DNA of 15,612 nt from Chlorobiales bacterium (lineage in GTDB: Bacteria; Bacteroidota; Chlorobiia; Chlorobiales; Chlorobiaceae): assembly GCA_022360275.1 (NCBI GenBank), contig JAKSDC010000065.1, positions 1-15,612 on the forward strand, given 5' to 3'. Below the pieces are notes generated by a model that was not told the origin of the DNA, made no database searches, and saw nothing but the letters and a program-made list of their open reading frames with translations. The position numbers were made by a program, and so were the translations under genes. Positions 1 through 6,859 of the stretch are shown here, in pieces (positions within the stretch are counted from its first letter, which is position 1; the number at the start of each line of letters is the position of its first letter).

Positions 1-25
1 CTTGTTGGCTGAATACTCTCTCCTC

Positions 26-139
26 AGGGCACCTCTATTTATTGTCATGAGCGGTTCAAGTGCAAGGCGAACGGAGCACAGAAACCCCTCCCATCCGCTC
101 AACGAAGCAACTGAATCGCGGAATAAAGAGAGGTGCCCT
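26..139. repeat. 114-bp imperfect palindromic element, MITE/REP-like
   Basis: The ends are 18-nt terminal inverted repeats: AGGGCACCTCTATTTATT at 26-43 and AATAAAGAGAGGTGCCCT at 122-139, complementary at 17 of 18 positions. Complementarity continues imperfectly inward (GCGGTTCAAGT near 51-61 against ACTGAATCGCGG near 110-121), so the whole unit could fold into one long hairpin. It begins 29 bp past the ccoI stop codon. There is no T-run on the transcribed side, so a simple intrinsic terminator is not the best reading. No target-site duplication is visible at the ends and no open reading frame inside looks real. A fragment resembling its right end occurs again at 13072-13097. The rest of 1-168 shows no gene; in particular there is no ccoS. 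Confidence 0.55.
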
Positions 140-168
140 CCAGTTGTCTCTCGTTACTTGTCAGTGTT

Positions 169-2592
169 TCAGAACCTTCTCAATCTTAACGCATTTCCCA
201 TCACAATCAGAGAACTCGAAGCCATCAGCAGTGCCGACATAATCGGATGCAGGTACCCGGCGACCGCCAATGGCAATGCAACGAGATTATAGGAAAAAGC
301 CCAGAGGAGGTTTTGGCGAATAATCCTGAAACATCGTCCCGAACCGTCGATGAGCGAAGCAATGAGGCTGAGATTATCCTGCATGATAACCACCCCTGCA
401 CTTTCGAGAGCAATGTCACTCGCATGACCGAGGGAAACACCGGTATCGGCTTCGGTAAGCGCAGGTGCATCGTTGATACCGTCTCCCACCATGATAACGG
501 TATCGCCTTTCGATCTCATTGACTGAATCACTGCAGCTTTTTCAATCGGATTCAATCCCGCCCTGATGTCGTTTATTCCGCACTGTGCCGCAACGTATTG
601 TGCAACATTCGGAACATCACCGGTAAGCATGCTGACTCGAATCCCGTTTTTGTTAAGCGCCTTAACAAGAGTGGACGCATCATCCCGAACATTGTCGATC
701 AAACCGATCATTCCTGCAAACAGGTTTTCAACGGCCAGAAACACCACTGTCTTTCCATTACGGGTAAGCCTTTCAAAGACCTTTTCCGTTTCAGGAGAAA
801 GAAAAACTTTACTTTCGAGCAGATAAGCCCGGTTGCCGGCCAGACAGATTTTCCCATCCACTGTCCCTGAAACCCCTTTGCCGGGAGTGACCCGGAAACC
901 GGCCACCTCCAGCAAGTCCCCATCGTATGCCTGCACAACAGCTTTTCCTACAGGATGTTCGGAATATTTCTCAATGGATGCCGCATACTGCAGCAGTTTT
1001 TCCCGTGCAATCACACCCACAATATCGGTTACCGACGGCGTACCGCTGGTAATGGTGCCGGTTTTATCGAGAACGACCCGGTTTGTCCCGGAAACGGTTT
1101 CAAAAACATCCCCACCCTTGACCAGAATTCCTTTTTTTGCCGCCGAGCTTGTGCCGAGAAGTATTGCAAGGGGTGTTGCCAAACCCAGCGCGCAAGGACA
1201 AGCCACCACCAGAACGGATATTGCATTCATCAAGGCCGTTCCTGTATCCATCGCCGTGAATTTCCAGTAGAGGAACGTCAAAAGCCCAAAAAGCATGACA
1301 AGAGGGACAAAATAACCGGCCGTCTTGTCGGCAGCGGCCTGTATCGGGGCTTTCCTTGATTGTGCGTCCTCAACCGTTTGTATGATTTTCGAGAGCACGG
1401 TATCGTTTGCCGTGCCCGACACCCGAACGGACAATCTGCCGTTGAGTGAAAAAGTCCCGGCAAACACCTCTCCGCCTGCTGATTTGAAAGAAGGTGCAGA
1501 TTCCCCCGTCAGCATTGCCTCGTTGATTTCAGACTCACCGTCAATGACCGTTCCGTCAAGCGGAATTTTTTCTCCTGCAAGCACCTCGATCGTGTCTCCG
1601 GGGTTAATTTCTTCCAGCGGAACTATAGTGACGTTGTGGCCCTCCGTAACAAGACGTGCTTCTTTCGGTTGCATTTCGATAAGCGACGTCAACGTATGAC
1701 CGGCTTTCAGTCTCGACCCCGCCTCCAAAAAACGGCCGAGCAGAACGAACGTGACAATCATGGCCGAAGTATCGAAATACACCTCTCCGCCCCGGAATAT
1801 CATTGCGATACTGTATGCATAGGCGGAAAACGATCCCAACGCAATAAGCACATCCATGTTGAGCGCACGTTTGCGTATCGCTCGGAGCGCATTTTTCAGA
1901 AAGGGATATCCCGAATAAAAAAGCACAGGCGTTGCGAGCGCCCAGGAAATCAATTGAAACGTCTTTCTGTATTGCTCTTCAATACCCTGAAAAAAACCGG
2001 CATAGAGAGCGGTGACAAACAGCATGAGCTGCATGGAAAAAAAGACCGCCGTACCGAACCTGAGCAGGAGATCGTCTTTTTCACGGCTGAGAGCCTCATT
2101 GAATGCGGTCTTGCGGTAAAGGTGCGGAGTGTAGCCGATAGAACGAACTGCCTCGAGGATATCACGCAGCGAAGTCTTCTGCTCTTCCCACTCCACAGTG
2201 AGACGGTGCGTGGCATAGTTAACCCTGGCCGAAAGCACTCCCGTCTTTCTCGGGAGAAACTTTTCAACAAGCCATACGCAGGATGCACACCGTATCCCCG
2301 AAAGCACCACATCGATAGACGATTTGGTACCGGATCTACGGACAGAATCCTTGAATACGGCCGCATCAACGTTTGTCTTTTCCGGAGGACCGGGTGTCCA
2401 ACCGCAACGGCTGTTGTAAAAGGTGGCGAGAGACTCTTTGTGAATCAGCTCATACACCCCGAGACAGCCATGACAGCAGAAATATTTCGTTTCTCCGTCG
2501 AAATCTGCCGTAACGGCTGCCTCCGGTTTCATATCGAGCAGACAGTGGTCACAACGGATAGTACCCGATCCATGAGTTTCAGTCCTGGACAT
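169..2592 (-). CDS. ccoI: Copper-transporting P1B-type ATPase CcoI/FixI
   Basis: This is an 807-residue inner-membrane ATPase that exports Cu+ for assembly of the cbb3 oxidase heme-copper centre. The N-terminus has the cysteine-rich domain typical of CcoI (C14-x2-C17, then CCHGC at 39-43), followed by a heavy-metal-associated domain with CASC at 102-105. The transport motif CPC is at 465-467, the phosphorylation site DKTGT at 509-513, the SEHP motif near 544-547 and the hinge GDGIND at 703-708. Several hydrophobic helices lie at about 180-290 and 425-480, with a pair at about 760-800. The frame stays open upstream to 2715, but ATG 2592 is preferred: it places the conserved Cys domain at the N-terminus and overlaps the preceding lipoprotein gene by only 14 nt. 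Last gene of the cco cluster; translation is probably coupled, since no clear ribosome binding site precedes it. Confidence 0.95.
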   Translation of the reverse strand: MSRTETHGSGTIRCDHCLLDMKPEAAVTADFDGETKYFCCHGCLGVYELIHKESLATFYNSRCGWTPGPPEKTNVDAAVFKDSVRRSGTKSSIDVVLSGIRCASCVWLVEKFLPRKTGVLSARVNYATHRLTVEWEEQKTSLRDILEAVRSIGYTPHLYRKTAFNEALSREKDDLLLRFGTAVFFSMQLMLFVTALYAGFFQGIEEQYRKTFQLISWALATPVLFYSGYPFLKNALRAIRKRALNMDVLIALGSFSAYAYSIAMIFRGGEVYFDTSAMIVTFVLLGRFLEAGSRLKAGHTLTSLIEMQPKEARLVTEGHNVTIVPLEEINPGDTIEVLAGEKIPLDGTVIDGESEINEAMLTGESAPSFKSAGGEVFAGTFSLNGRLSVRVSGTANDTVLSKIIQTVEDAQSRKAPIQAAADKTAGYFVPLVMLFGLLTFLYWKFTAMDTGTALMNAISVLVVACPCALGLATPLAILLGTSSAAKKGILVKGGDVFETVSGTNRVVLDKTGTITSGTPSVTDIVGVIAREKLLQYAASIEKYSEHPVGKAVVQAYDGDLLEVAGFRVTPGKGVSGTVDGKICLAGNRAYLLESKVFLSPETEKVFERLTRNGKTVVFLAVENLFAGMIGLIDNVRDDASTLVKALNKNGIRVSMLTGDVPNVAQYVAAQCGINDIRAGLNPIEKAAVIQSMRSKGDTVIMVGDGINDAPALTEADTGVSLGHASDIALESAGVVIMQDNLSLIASLIDGSGRCFRIIRQNLLWAFSYNLVALPLAVAGYLHPIMSALLMASSSLIVMGNALRLRRF

Positions 2593-3004
2593 TGAACGTG
2601 AACGCGGGCTTGGTGTTGTCGTCCATGAAAACCGTTGCACGCCAGAGGGTCCTTCCGCTGGGACATTTGACAATGATACCTGTTCCGCTGTAGCGCTTAT
2701 CTGCTGTTTTTTCAAGTGTGACCCGATTTTTTCCCATTTTCATGCCCGGCATCGAAAGATCGAGCAGCAAGGAATCCGAAGAAAGAGCCGGAGAATCGTC
2801 CGACAACATAACCTCGAACATCAGCGCTTTCATGTGCTGCACAGGCTTGGGGCTGATATCGAGCATAACCGTATAACCGCCAGCCTTTTTCGTGCACGGG
2901 CCGACATGCGGATCGCAATCCGCCGTTGCCTCCGTTCCCGATGAACAGCCGGAAAGGATCAGCACAAGGAGAAATGAAAAGCTCGACAGCAGCATTTCCT
3001 TCAT
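2579..3004 (-). CDS. FixH/YtkA-like lipoprotein, probable copper-handling accessory protein
   Basis: This is a 141-residue predicted lipoprotein. A hydrophobic signal at 3-19 ends in the lipobox LSGC with Cys20 as lipidation site. After it comes a Cys/His motif CDPHVGPC (30-37), a beta-rich domain (about 44-140) with the Met-rich stretch MPGMKM (85-90), and a conserved-looking KCPSGRTLW segment around Cys114. The MPGM pattern and domain layout resemble FixH/YtkA-type proteins, and Met/Cys/His clusters of this kind suit Cu binding; no structure or test supports this here. The start at 3004 is chosen because its ATG overlaps the ccoH stop (ATGA) and gives a good signal peptide; the frame is open further upstream without a better start. 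Position between ccoH and ccoI suggests a role in copper delivery to the oxidase. It may be a duplicated and lipid-anchored FixH-like domain. Confidence 0.75.
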   Translation of the reverse strand: MKEMLLSSFSFLLVLILSGCSSGTEATADCDPHVGPCTKKAGGYTVMLDISPKPVQHMKALMFEVMLSDDSPALSSDSLLLDLSMPGMKMGKNRVTLEKTADKRYSGTGIIVKCPSGRTLWRATVFMDDNTKPAFTFNVQD

Positions 3005-3438
3005 TTGATTTCTGTAAACCATCGCCTGCTTGTTTTGACTGTTGACGTTGAAAGACCGACTCTCATAAGCCATGTGCCTGAGAATGGCACAGATACGTCC
3101 GCACTGTATACACCCGGCGGTCCCTCCTGCATAGCATATTCCGCATCATTGCTACTCTGCGATACATCCCCCACAAAAAAGGTTACTTCCGCTTGCCGGA
3201 GAGGCTCACCTTGCATAAAAACAGCGACCTCAACAACATTGTCTCCCTTTTTTAACGTATCCGGAAGGACGATTTTCAGATTGAGGGAATCCTCGAGTTT
3301 TTTTGTCGTAAAATAACCGGCAGCCTTTTCATAGTAGTTGTCTTCGACAAGACCCTCAAAGCCCCTGAACGCAACATAAAAACCCGTTACCATGGCAAAA
3401 AGGAACACTGTGTAGAGACCGTAGAGAAAGATTTTCAT
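3001..3438 (-). CDS. ccoH: cbb3 oxidase assembly protein CcoH/FixH
   Basis: A 145-residue protein with a single N-terminal membrane helix (about 3-22) followed by the family's GFYVAFRGFEGLVEDNYYEK pattern and a periplasmic beta domain. CcoH/FixH is an assembly and stability factor that associates with CcoNOQP and with CcoI-type copper loading. An in-frame GTG lies three codons upstream (3447); the ATG at 3438 is preferred because the membrane segment begins directly after it, but neither start has an obvious Shine-Dalgarno sequence. The stop codon overlaps the start of the next gene (ATGA), indicating translational coupling. The upstream neighbour is the short-chain dehydrogenase, 68 bp away, where ccoG would usually be the direct neighbour. 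Confidence 0.85.
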   Translation of the reverse strand: MKIFLYGLYTVFLFAMVTGFYVAFRGFEGLVEDNYYEKAAGYFTTKKLEDSLNLKIVLPDTLKKGDNVVEVAVFMQGEPLRQAEVTFFVGDVSQSSNDAEYAMQEGPPGVYSADVSVPFSGTWLMRVGLSTSTVKTSRRWFTEIK

Positions 3439-3506
3439 GGATATCACGAGTGTGTCATGGCCAAACTAAACGATAATGTACTCTTTTCGGGACAAGCTAT
3501 AGCCCT

Positions 3507-4388
3507 TCATTCCGACGTTAGCCCTGTTTTTATAACCAGTTCATCCCACAACCTTTTTCCCGATATCTCATCATTCATTGCCTCATCAGGTTTTTCGATA
3601 CGTTTACCTAATTTGAACAAGGCTCCGTTGATTGCATTACGATCTCGATAGGAAAGCATTATATCCGCCATTGGCACGCCCGCGACCGAAGGAGGCCTTG
3701 AAAAGAGTGCAGTCATCACACGCCAGAAGAGGCCCATCAACCCCGATGGCCACCTCTTGCCCAGCTCAGGGTCCGATTTATTGACGATGAACGTAGGGTT
3801 GAAAGCTACAGAGGAGATCTTTCCGGCATATCGCCGTGCAAACTCCGCGGCGATCATCCGGTTGCACGTCTTGGTCCTGTTGTATGCAGTCCAGGTACTG
3901 TGATTTCTGATGCTCTCAAGATCGTCCCAGTCGATCGTTTTATAAAATGGTGACACCACATGCAAGACCAATCCGTCTGATTGCTGCATCCGTTCTAACA
4001 ACAACTGACTAAACAAAAACGGCCCCATCACGTTCGTAGCGAACATTACCTCATGACCGCCGGGCAGGATGTTCGGGCCATTTTGGGCTACAACAACTGC
4101 AGACAATATCAGTCCGTGTATCCTCGGAAATCGGTGTATAGCCTCCGCAGCTGCGGCTCTAACAGATTCCATATTTGAGAAATCGACTACCAACGTGGCA
4201 ATGTCAGTATCCTGACACTCGATTCTGGTTTCAGATAAAGCGAGACGGATAGAATTCGCCTTCGCCGCTAATTTTTCAAGCTTATGCCCGAGCAATACAA
4301 CTCTGGCGCCACGCTTTGCAAGCTCGACCGCAACACCTCCGCCAATGCTTCCGGTCGCCCCTGCAACCAGTATTGTTTGTTTCAACAC
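3507..4388 (-). CDS. Short-chain dehydrogenase/reductase, retinol-dehydrogenase/WWOX-like
   Basis: A 293-residue single-domain Rossmann oxidoreductase. The nucleotide-binding glycine motif GATGSIGGG is at 10-18, Asn119 lies in the NVMG motif, Ser146 in VVSPFY, and the catalytic pair is Tyr169/Lys173 in YNRTK. The 23-residue Ser-to-Tyr spacing with a WDDL segment between them resembles the retinol dehydrogenase/WWOX branch, not the 12-13 residue spacing of classical SDRs. The usual NNAG motif is replaced by ILSAVV, which is unusual. The cofactor is probably NADP(H) or NAD(H); the substrate cannot be read from the sequence. It lies inside the cco cluster between ccoG (27-bp gap) and ccoH, on the same strand. 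The best start is GTG 4388 (TTG 4385 is an alternative); no clear ribosome binding site. No oxidase function is known for this family. Confidence 0.85.
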   Translation of the reverse strand: MLKQTILVAGATGSIGGGVAVELAKRGARVVLLGHKLEKLAAKANSIRLALSETRIECQDTDIATLVVDFSNMESVRAAAAEAIHRFPRIHGLILSAVVVAQNGPNILPGGHEVMFATNVMGPFLFSQLLLERMQQSDGLVLHVVSPFYKTIDWDDLESIRNHSTWTAYNRTKTCNRMIAAEFARRYAGKISSVAFNPTFIVNKSDPELGKRWPSGLMGLFWRVMTALFSRPPSVAGVPMADIMLSYRDRNAINGALFKLGKRIEKPDEAMNDEISGKRLWDELVIKTGLTSE

Positions 4389-4415
4389 ATATACAATTCA
4401 ACGGTTCAACATTTC

Positions 4416-5519
4416 CTATAAAAAACCCGCTTTTTTCTCAATCGTCAGTTCATCACCCTCGATCCTGAAAACAACCTCACTCTCCCCTCCCTCTGACCTC
4501 ACAAGCACCTTTCCCTTTTTAAACGAATACGGCTCCAGTAATAATACTGTTTCACCAATAATAGCAAACTTACCTTCCATGGAAAGCTCCAGCTCACGAG
4601 ATTCGCCCGTATTGTTATACAGCGACCATGAATAACGGTTGATTCCCGGGGGAAGCTGTTCAGGGTCCCGGGTGATCAAAAACGTCACATCCGGCCTTGA
4701 ATACACCATCACAGCAAGAATTCCACCGACAAAAAGGACTGCCCCTCCCAGCCAGAATGTCTTTGGACGGAGCAGCTTTCCCTTATAGCCTGGAAACGGC
4801 TTCATATTCCGCTGTGCGGTCACCGCTGCACAAGCATCGATGCATTCGGCACAGGCAATGCAGTCGGTTTGCAACCCTTCCTTTATATCGATACCAACCG
4901 GGCAGGCTTTCACGCAGTCATGACACTTCATGCATTCGTCTTCCCGAGACCTGTCATACTCGATGACCAGCGTGTCATTATCAAAAAAAGCGTTCTGCAG
5001 CATTGCATAGGGACAGATTGTCGTACAGAACCGCCTCCCCATAAAAGCAAGCTCGGCGTAGATGACCGCCCATTGTACAAGAAAAAAAACGGTAATGAGC
5101 GAATCGTTGAAAAGCAACTGCACGGTTTTCACCGGGGGCACGAAGTACCAGAGTATGGTGAGTGACACAAGCGCCGAGAAAGGCAGGAGCACGATACGCT
5201 GCAACCATCTCCGGGACAATCCATCGAACAGCCGCGAAATGCTCCCCGAAAGGTCGAGCAAAACGGTTTGGGGGCAAAGCCAGCCGCACCAGATACGGCC
5301 GAAAACAGCCGTTATTGAAATGATGAAAAGAAGGAAAAAAAGGACCGCGAAGAGAATCAGATACAACTCGTTTATCCAAATGACCGAGCCGAAAAAATAA
5401 AGCTTGAGTTCAGGGATGTCGAACCGCAGAGCACTTTGTCCATTGATGACAAGGAAAGGCAGGCCGGTAATCAGCAAGGCTTGCAAGAGCCCTGCCGCTT
5501 TTCTAAATCTGCGCCACAA
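4416..5519 (-). CDS. ccoG: Membrane iron-sulfur protein CcoG/FixG, cbb3 assembly Cu reductase
   Basis: A 367-residue membrane protein for cbb3 oxidase maturation; characterised CcoG proteins reduce Cu(II) to Cu(I). Membrane helices lie at about 10-26, 44-74, 108-128, 140-158 and 256-274. The conserved CGWLCPQ (Cys78, Cys82) and CTTICP (Cys165, Cys169) motifs sit at helix ends. Two [4Fe-4S] sites follow: C196/C199/C202/C206P and C220/C223/C226/C230. The second lacks the usual Pro after the last Cys. The C-terminal 90 residues match the small periplasmic Ig-like domain of FixG. It is shorter at the N-terminus than many homologues because the only good in-frame start is TTG 5519, 12 bp after the ccoP stop; an ATT codon lies just upstream. 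No strong ribosome binding site is seen, so coupling to ccoP is likely. Confidence 0.92.
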   Translation of the reverse strand: MWRRFRKAAGLLQALLITGLPFLVINGQSALRFDIPELKLYFFGSVIWINELYLILFAVLFFLLFIISITAVFGRIWCGWLCPQTVLLDLSGSISRLFDGLSRRWLQRIVLLPFSALVSLTILWYFVPPVKTVQLLFNDSLITVFFLVQWAVIYAELAFMGRRFCTTICPYAMLQNAFFDNDTLVIEYDRSREDECMKCHDCVKACPVGIDIKEGLQTDCIACAECIDACAAVTAQRNMKPFPGYKGKLLRPKTFWLGGAVLFVGGILAVMVYSRPDVTFLITRDPEQLPPGINRYSWSLYNNTGESRELELSMEGKFAIIGETVLLLEPYSFKKGKVLVRSEGGESEVVFRIEGDELTIEKKAGFL

Positions 5520-5531
5520 AATGCTATATTT

Positions 5532-5996
5532 TCACTTTCGGAGCGTTTCCATAAAGGCCATCACTTTCAGAATTTTCGTCTTGCTGAGCTGCTGCTTGAA
5601 AGGCGGCATGCCGCCCTCCCTTCCGTTTGCTATAGACTTATAGATATCTTCGGGAGTCGCCCCGAATTGCAGTTCGGCGGTGAGGTCGCTTCCCATTCCT
5701 CCGGTTCCGTCCCTCTTGTGACACACAGCACAGTTCGATGCATAGATCTTCGCACCCTCGGCAACGGCAGCTTCGTCCCCGGTGTATGATTCTTTCGCCT
5801 CCTTCTCCATTTCTGTAACCAATGCCTGAGTCTCAGCTACTCTTTTTTCGAAAATTGTATAGTACGACCACCCGGAAATACCCGGTGTATACAGAACGAT
5901 ATATGCAACAACAAAAACAATGCAAAAAACAAAAAAAGCAATCATACCTTTAGGCACCTTATTGCTGCTTTCCGTCAGATTTTCATGTTCGTTCAT
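5532..5996 (-). CDS. ccoP: cbb3 oxidase cytochrome c subunit CcoP, short monoheme form
   Basis: A 154-residue membrane-anchored c-type cytochrome. A single helix at about 17-37 (PKGMIAFFVF onward) and the following TPGISGW stretch match the CcoP anchor. One cytochrome c domain follows, with heme site CAVCH (Cys89, Cys92, His93) and axial Met130 in GGMPPF. Canonical CcoP proteins have about 300 residues and two CxxCH motifs; this one has only one, and the frame is intact with the next gene 12 bp downstream, so it is a natural short form, not a frameshift. A strong ribosome binding site (AAAGGAGGT) sits five bases before the ATG. It would pass electrons from periplasmic cytochrome c to CcoO/CcoN. 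Identification as CcoP rests on position and anchor as much as on the heme domain. Confidence 0.88.
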   Translation of the reverse strand: MNEHENLTESSNKVPKGMIAFFVFCIVFVVAYIVLYTPGISGWSYYTIFEKRVAETQALVTEMEKEAKESYTGDEAAVAEGAKIYASNCAVCHKRDGTGGMGSDLTAELQFGATPEDIYKSIANGREGGMPPFKQQLSKTKILKVMAFMETLRK

Positions 5997-6016
5997 TGAA
6001 ACCTCCTTTGCAGATG

Positions 6017-6169
6017 TTACCGGCTCTCATCATCATCGTCCAGCATTCTGTGCTTCGGAGCTTCGACTTCTTTTTTACGCCGGGGGTTGTAATAGTGGAA
6101 AATGATAAATACAAAGACAACAACCAGTAATAACGTAAAAAGAATATATGCCCATGCTGCAAAACTCAA
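6017..6169 (-). CDS. ccoQ: Small cbb3 oxidase subunit CcoQ/FixQ
   Basis: A 50-residue protein: one membrane helix (about 5-25, WAYILFTLLLVVVFVFIIF), then HYYNPRRKKEVE and an acidic tail DDDDESR. This is the classic CcoQ layout of one helix plus a short cytoplasmic charged tail; CcoQ stabilises the interaction of CcoP with the CcoNO core. It starts with TTG at 6169, whose last two bases are the first two of the ccoO stop (TTGA junction). A GGAGG seven bases upstream supports that start, and no ATG or GTG is available in frame. It lies between ccoO and ccoP as in standard ccoNOQP operons. Confidence 0.88.
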   Translation of the reverse strand: MSFAAWAYILFTLLLVVVFVFIIFHYYNPRRKKEVEAPKHRMLDDDDESR

Positions 6170-6837
6170 TTCCCGGCCTCCAGTTTTTTCACATCCCTGC
6201 CGAGTTTCTGTAGATAGGCTATGACAGCATCCATCTCGGTCAGCTCATCTCGAAGTTCTTTCGGAGTCACTCCATTTCTTGCCCTTTTTGACTTATATGA
6301 CGGGCTGGTAACTTTAGCCCTGTAATCGGCTATCTGTGCGACAACTTCTTCTTCTGTATATCCGTAACCGAGAATCCTGGTTTTCCTGACTGAATAGCGT
6401 GTATCGAGCCGGTTTTGAGCCATCCAGGCATAAGGCGGCATATTGGATTTCCCGGACACGCTTTGCGGATCGGCCATATGCTTGTAGTGCCATGAGTCGG
6501 GGTACTTCCCTCCTACCCTGTTCAGGTCAGGACCGGTACGTCTCGACCCCCAGAGAAACGGACGGTCATAAGCAAACTCTTCGGGCTTCGAATACTCGCC
6601 GTACCGCAGCACTTCCGTTCTCAAAGGCCGGACGGTCTGAGTATGACAGTTGTTACAGCCTCCCCGGATGTAAATATCCCTCCCCTCGAGTTCAACAGCC
6701 GTATACGGTTTGATGTAGTCGCTTACCGGCTGGGTGGAAGGCATGAGCATTGGTATAAAAACCGTTACCACCGTGCCAACGAGGATGACAATGGCTGAAA
6801 GAACGGCAAATACAACCGGTTTTGAATACACATCCAT
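6166..6837 (-). CDS. ccoO: cbb3 oxidase monoheme cytochrome c subunit CcoO/FixO
   Basis: A 223-residue membrane-anchored cytochrome c, the second core subunit of cbb3 oxidase. The N-terminal helix is at about 8-28, followed by the conserved MLMPSTQP segment. The heme c site is CNNCH (Cys61, Cys64, His65) in the family context GGCNNCHTQTVRPL, and the axial Met133 is in SNMPPYAW. FLWGSRRTGPDLNRVGG and the LRYGEYS segment are also family hallmarks. It receives electrons from CcoP or soluble cytochromes and passes them to heme b in CcoN. GGAGG lies seven bases before the ATG; ccoN ends 22 bp upstream, and the stop overlaps ccoQ. Confidence 0.97.
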   Translation of the reverse strand: MDVYSKPVVFAVLSAIVILVGTVVTVFIPMLMPSTQPVSDYIKPYTAVELEGRDIYIRGGCNNCHTQTVRPLRTEVLRYGEYSKPEEFAYDRPFLWGSRRTGPDLNRVGGKYPDSWHYKHMADPQSVSGKSNMPPYAWMAQNRLDTRYSVRKTRILGYGYTEEEVVAQIADYRAKVTSPSYKSKRARNGVTPKELRDELTEMDAVIAYLQKLGRDVKKLEAGN

Positions 6838-6859
6838 GTACGCGCCTCCGTGTAACTGT

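Noticed and set aside
26..139. Intrinsic terminator for the cco operon
   Set aside because: The arms are separated by 78 bases and no T-run follows on the transcribed strand.
1..168. ccoS downstream of ccoI
   Set aside because: The minus strand here contains no short frame with a CcoS-like helix; the space is mostly the palindromic repeat. ccoS may lie outside the window.
2..292. Plus-strand open frame at the left edge
   Set aside because: It covers the palindromic element and the antisense of the ccoI end, and has no protein-like features.
1636..2595. Long plus-strand open frame (319 codons) opposite ccoI
   Set aside because: It is antisense to the well-supported ccoI, with low-complexity basic composition and no recognisable domain.
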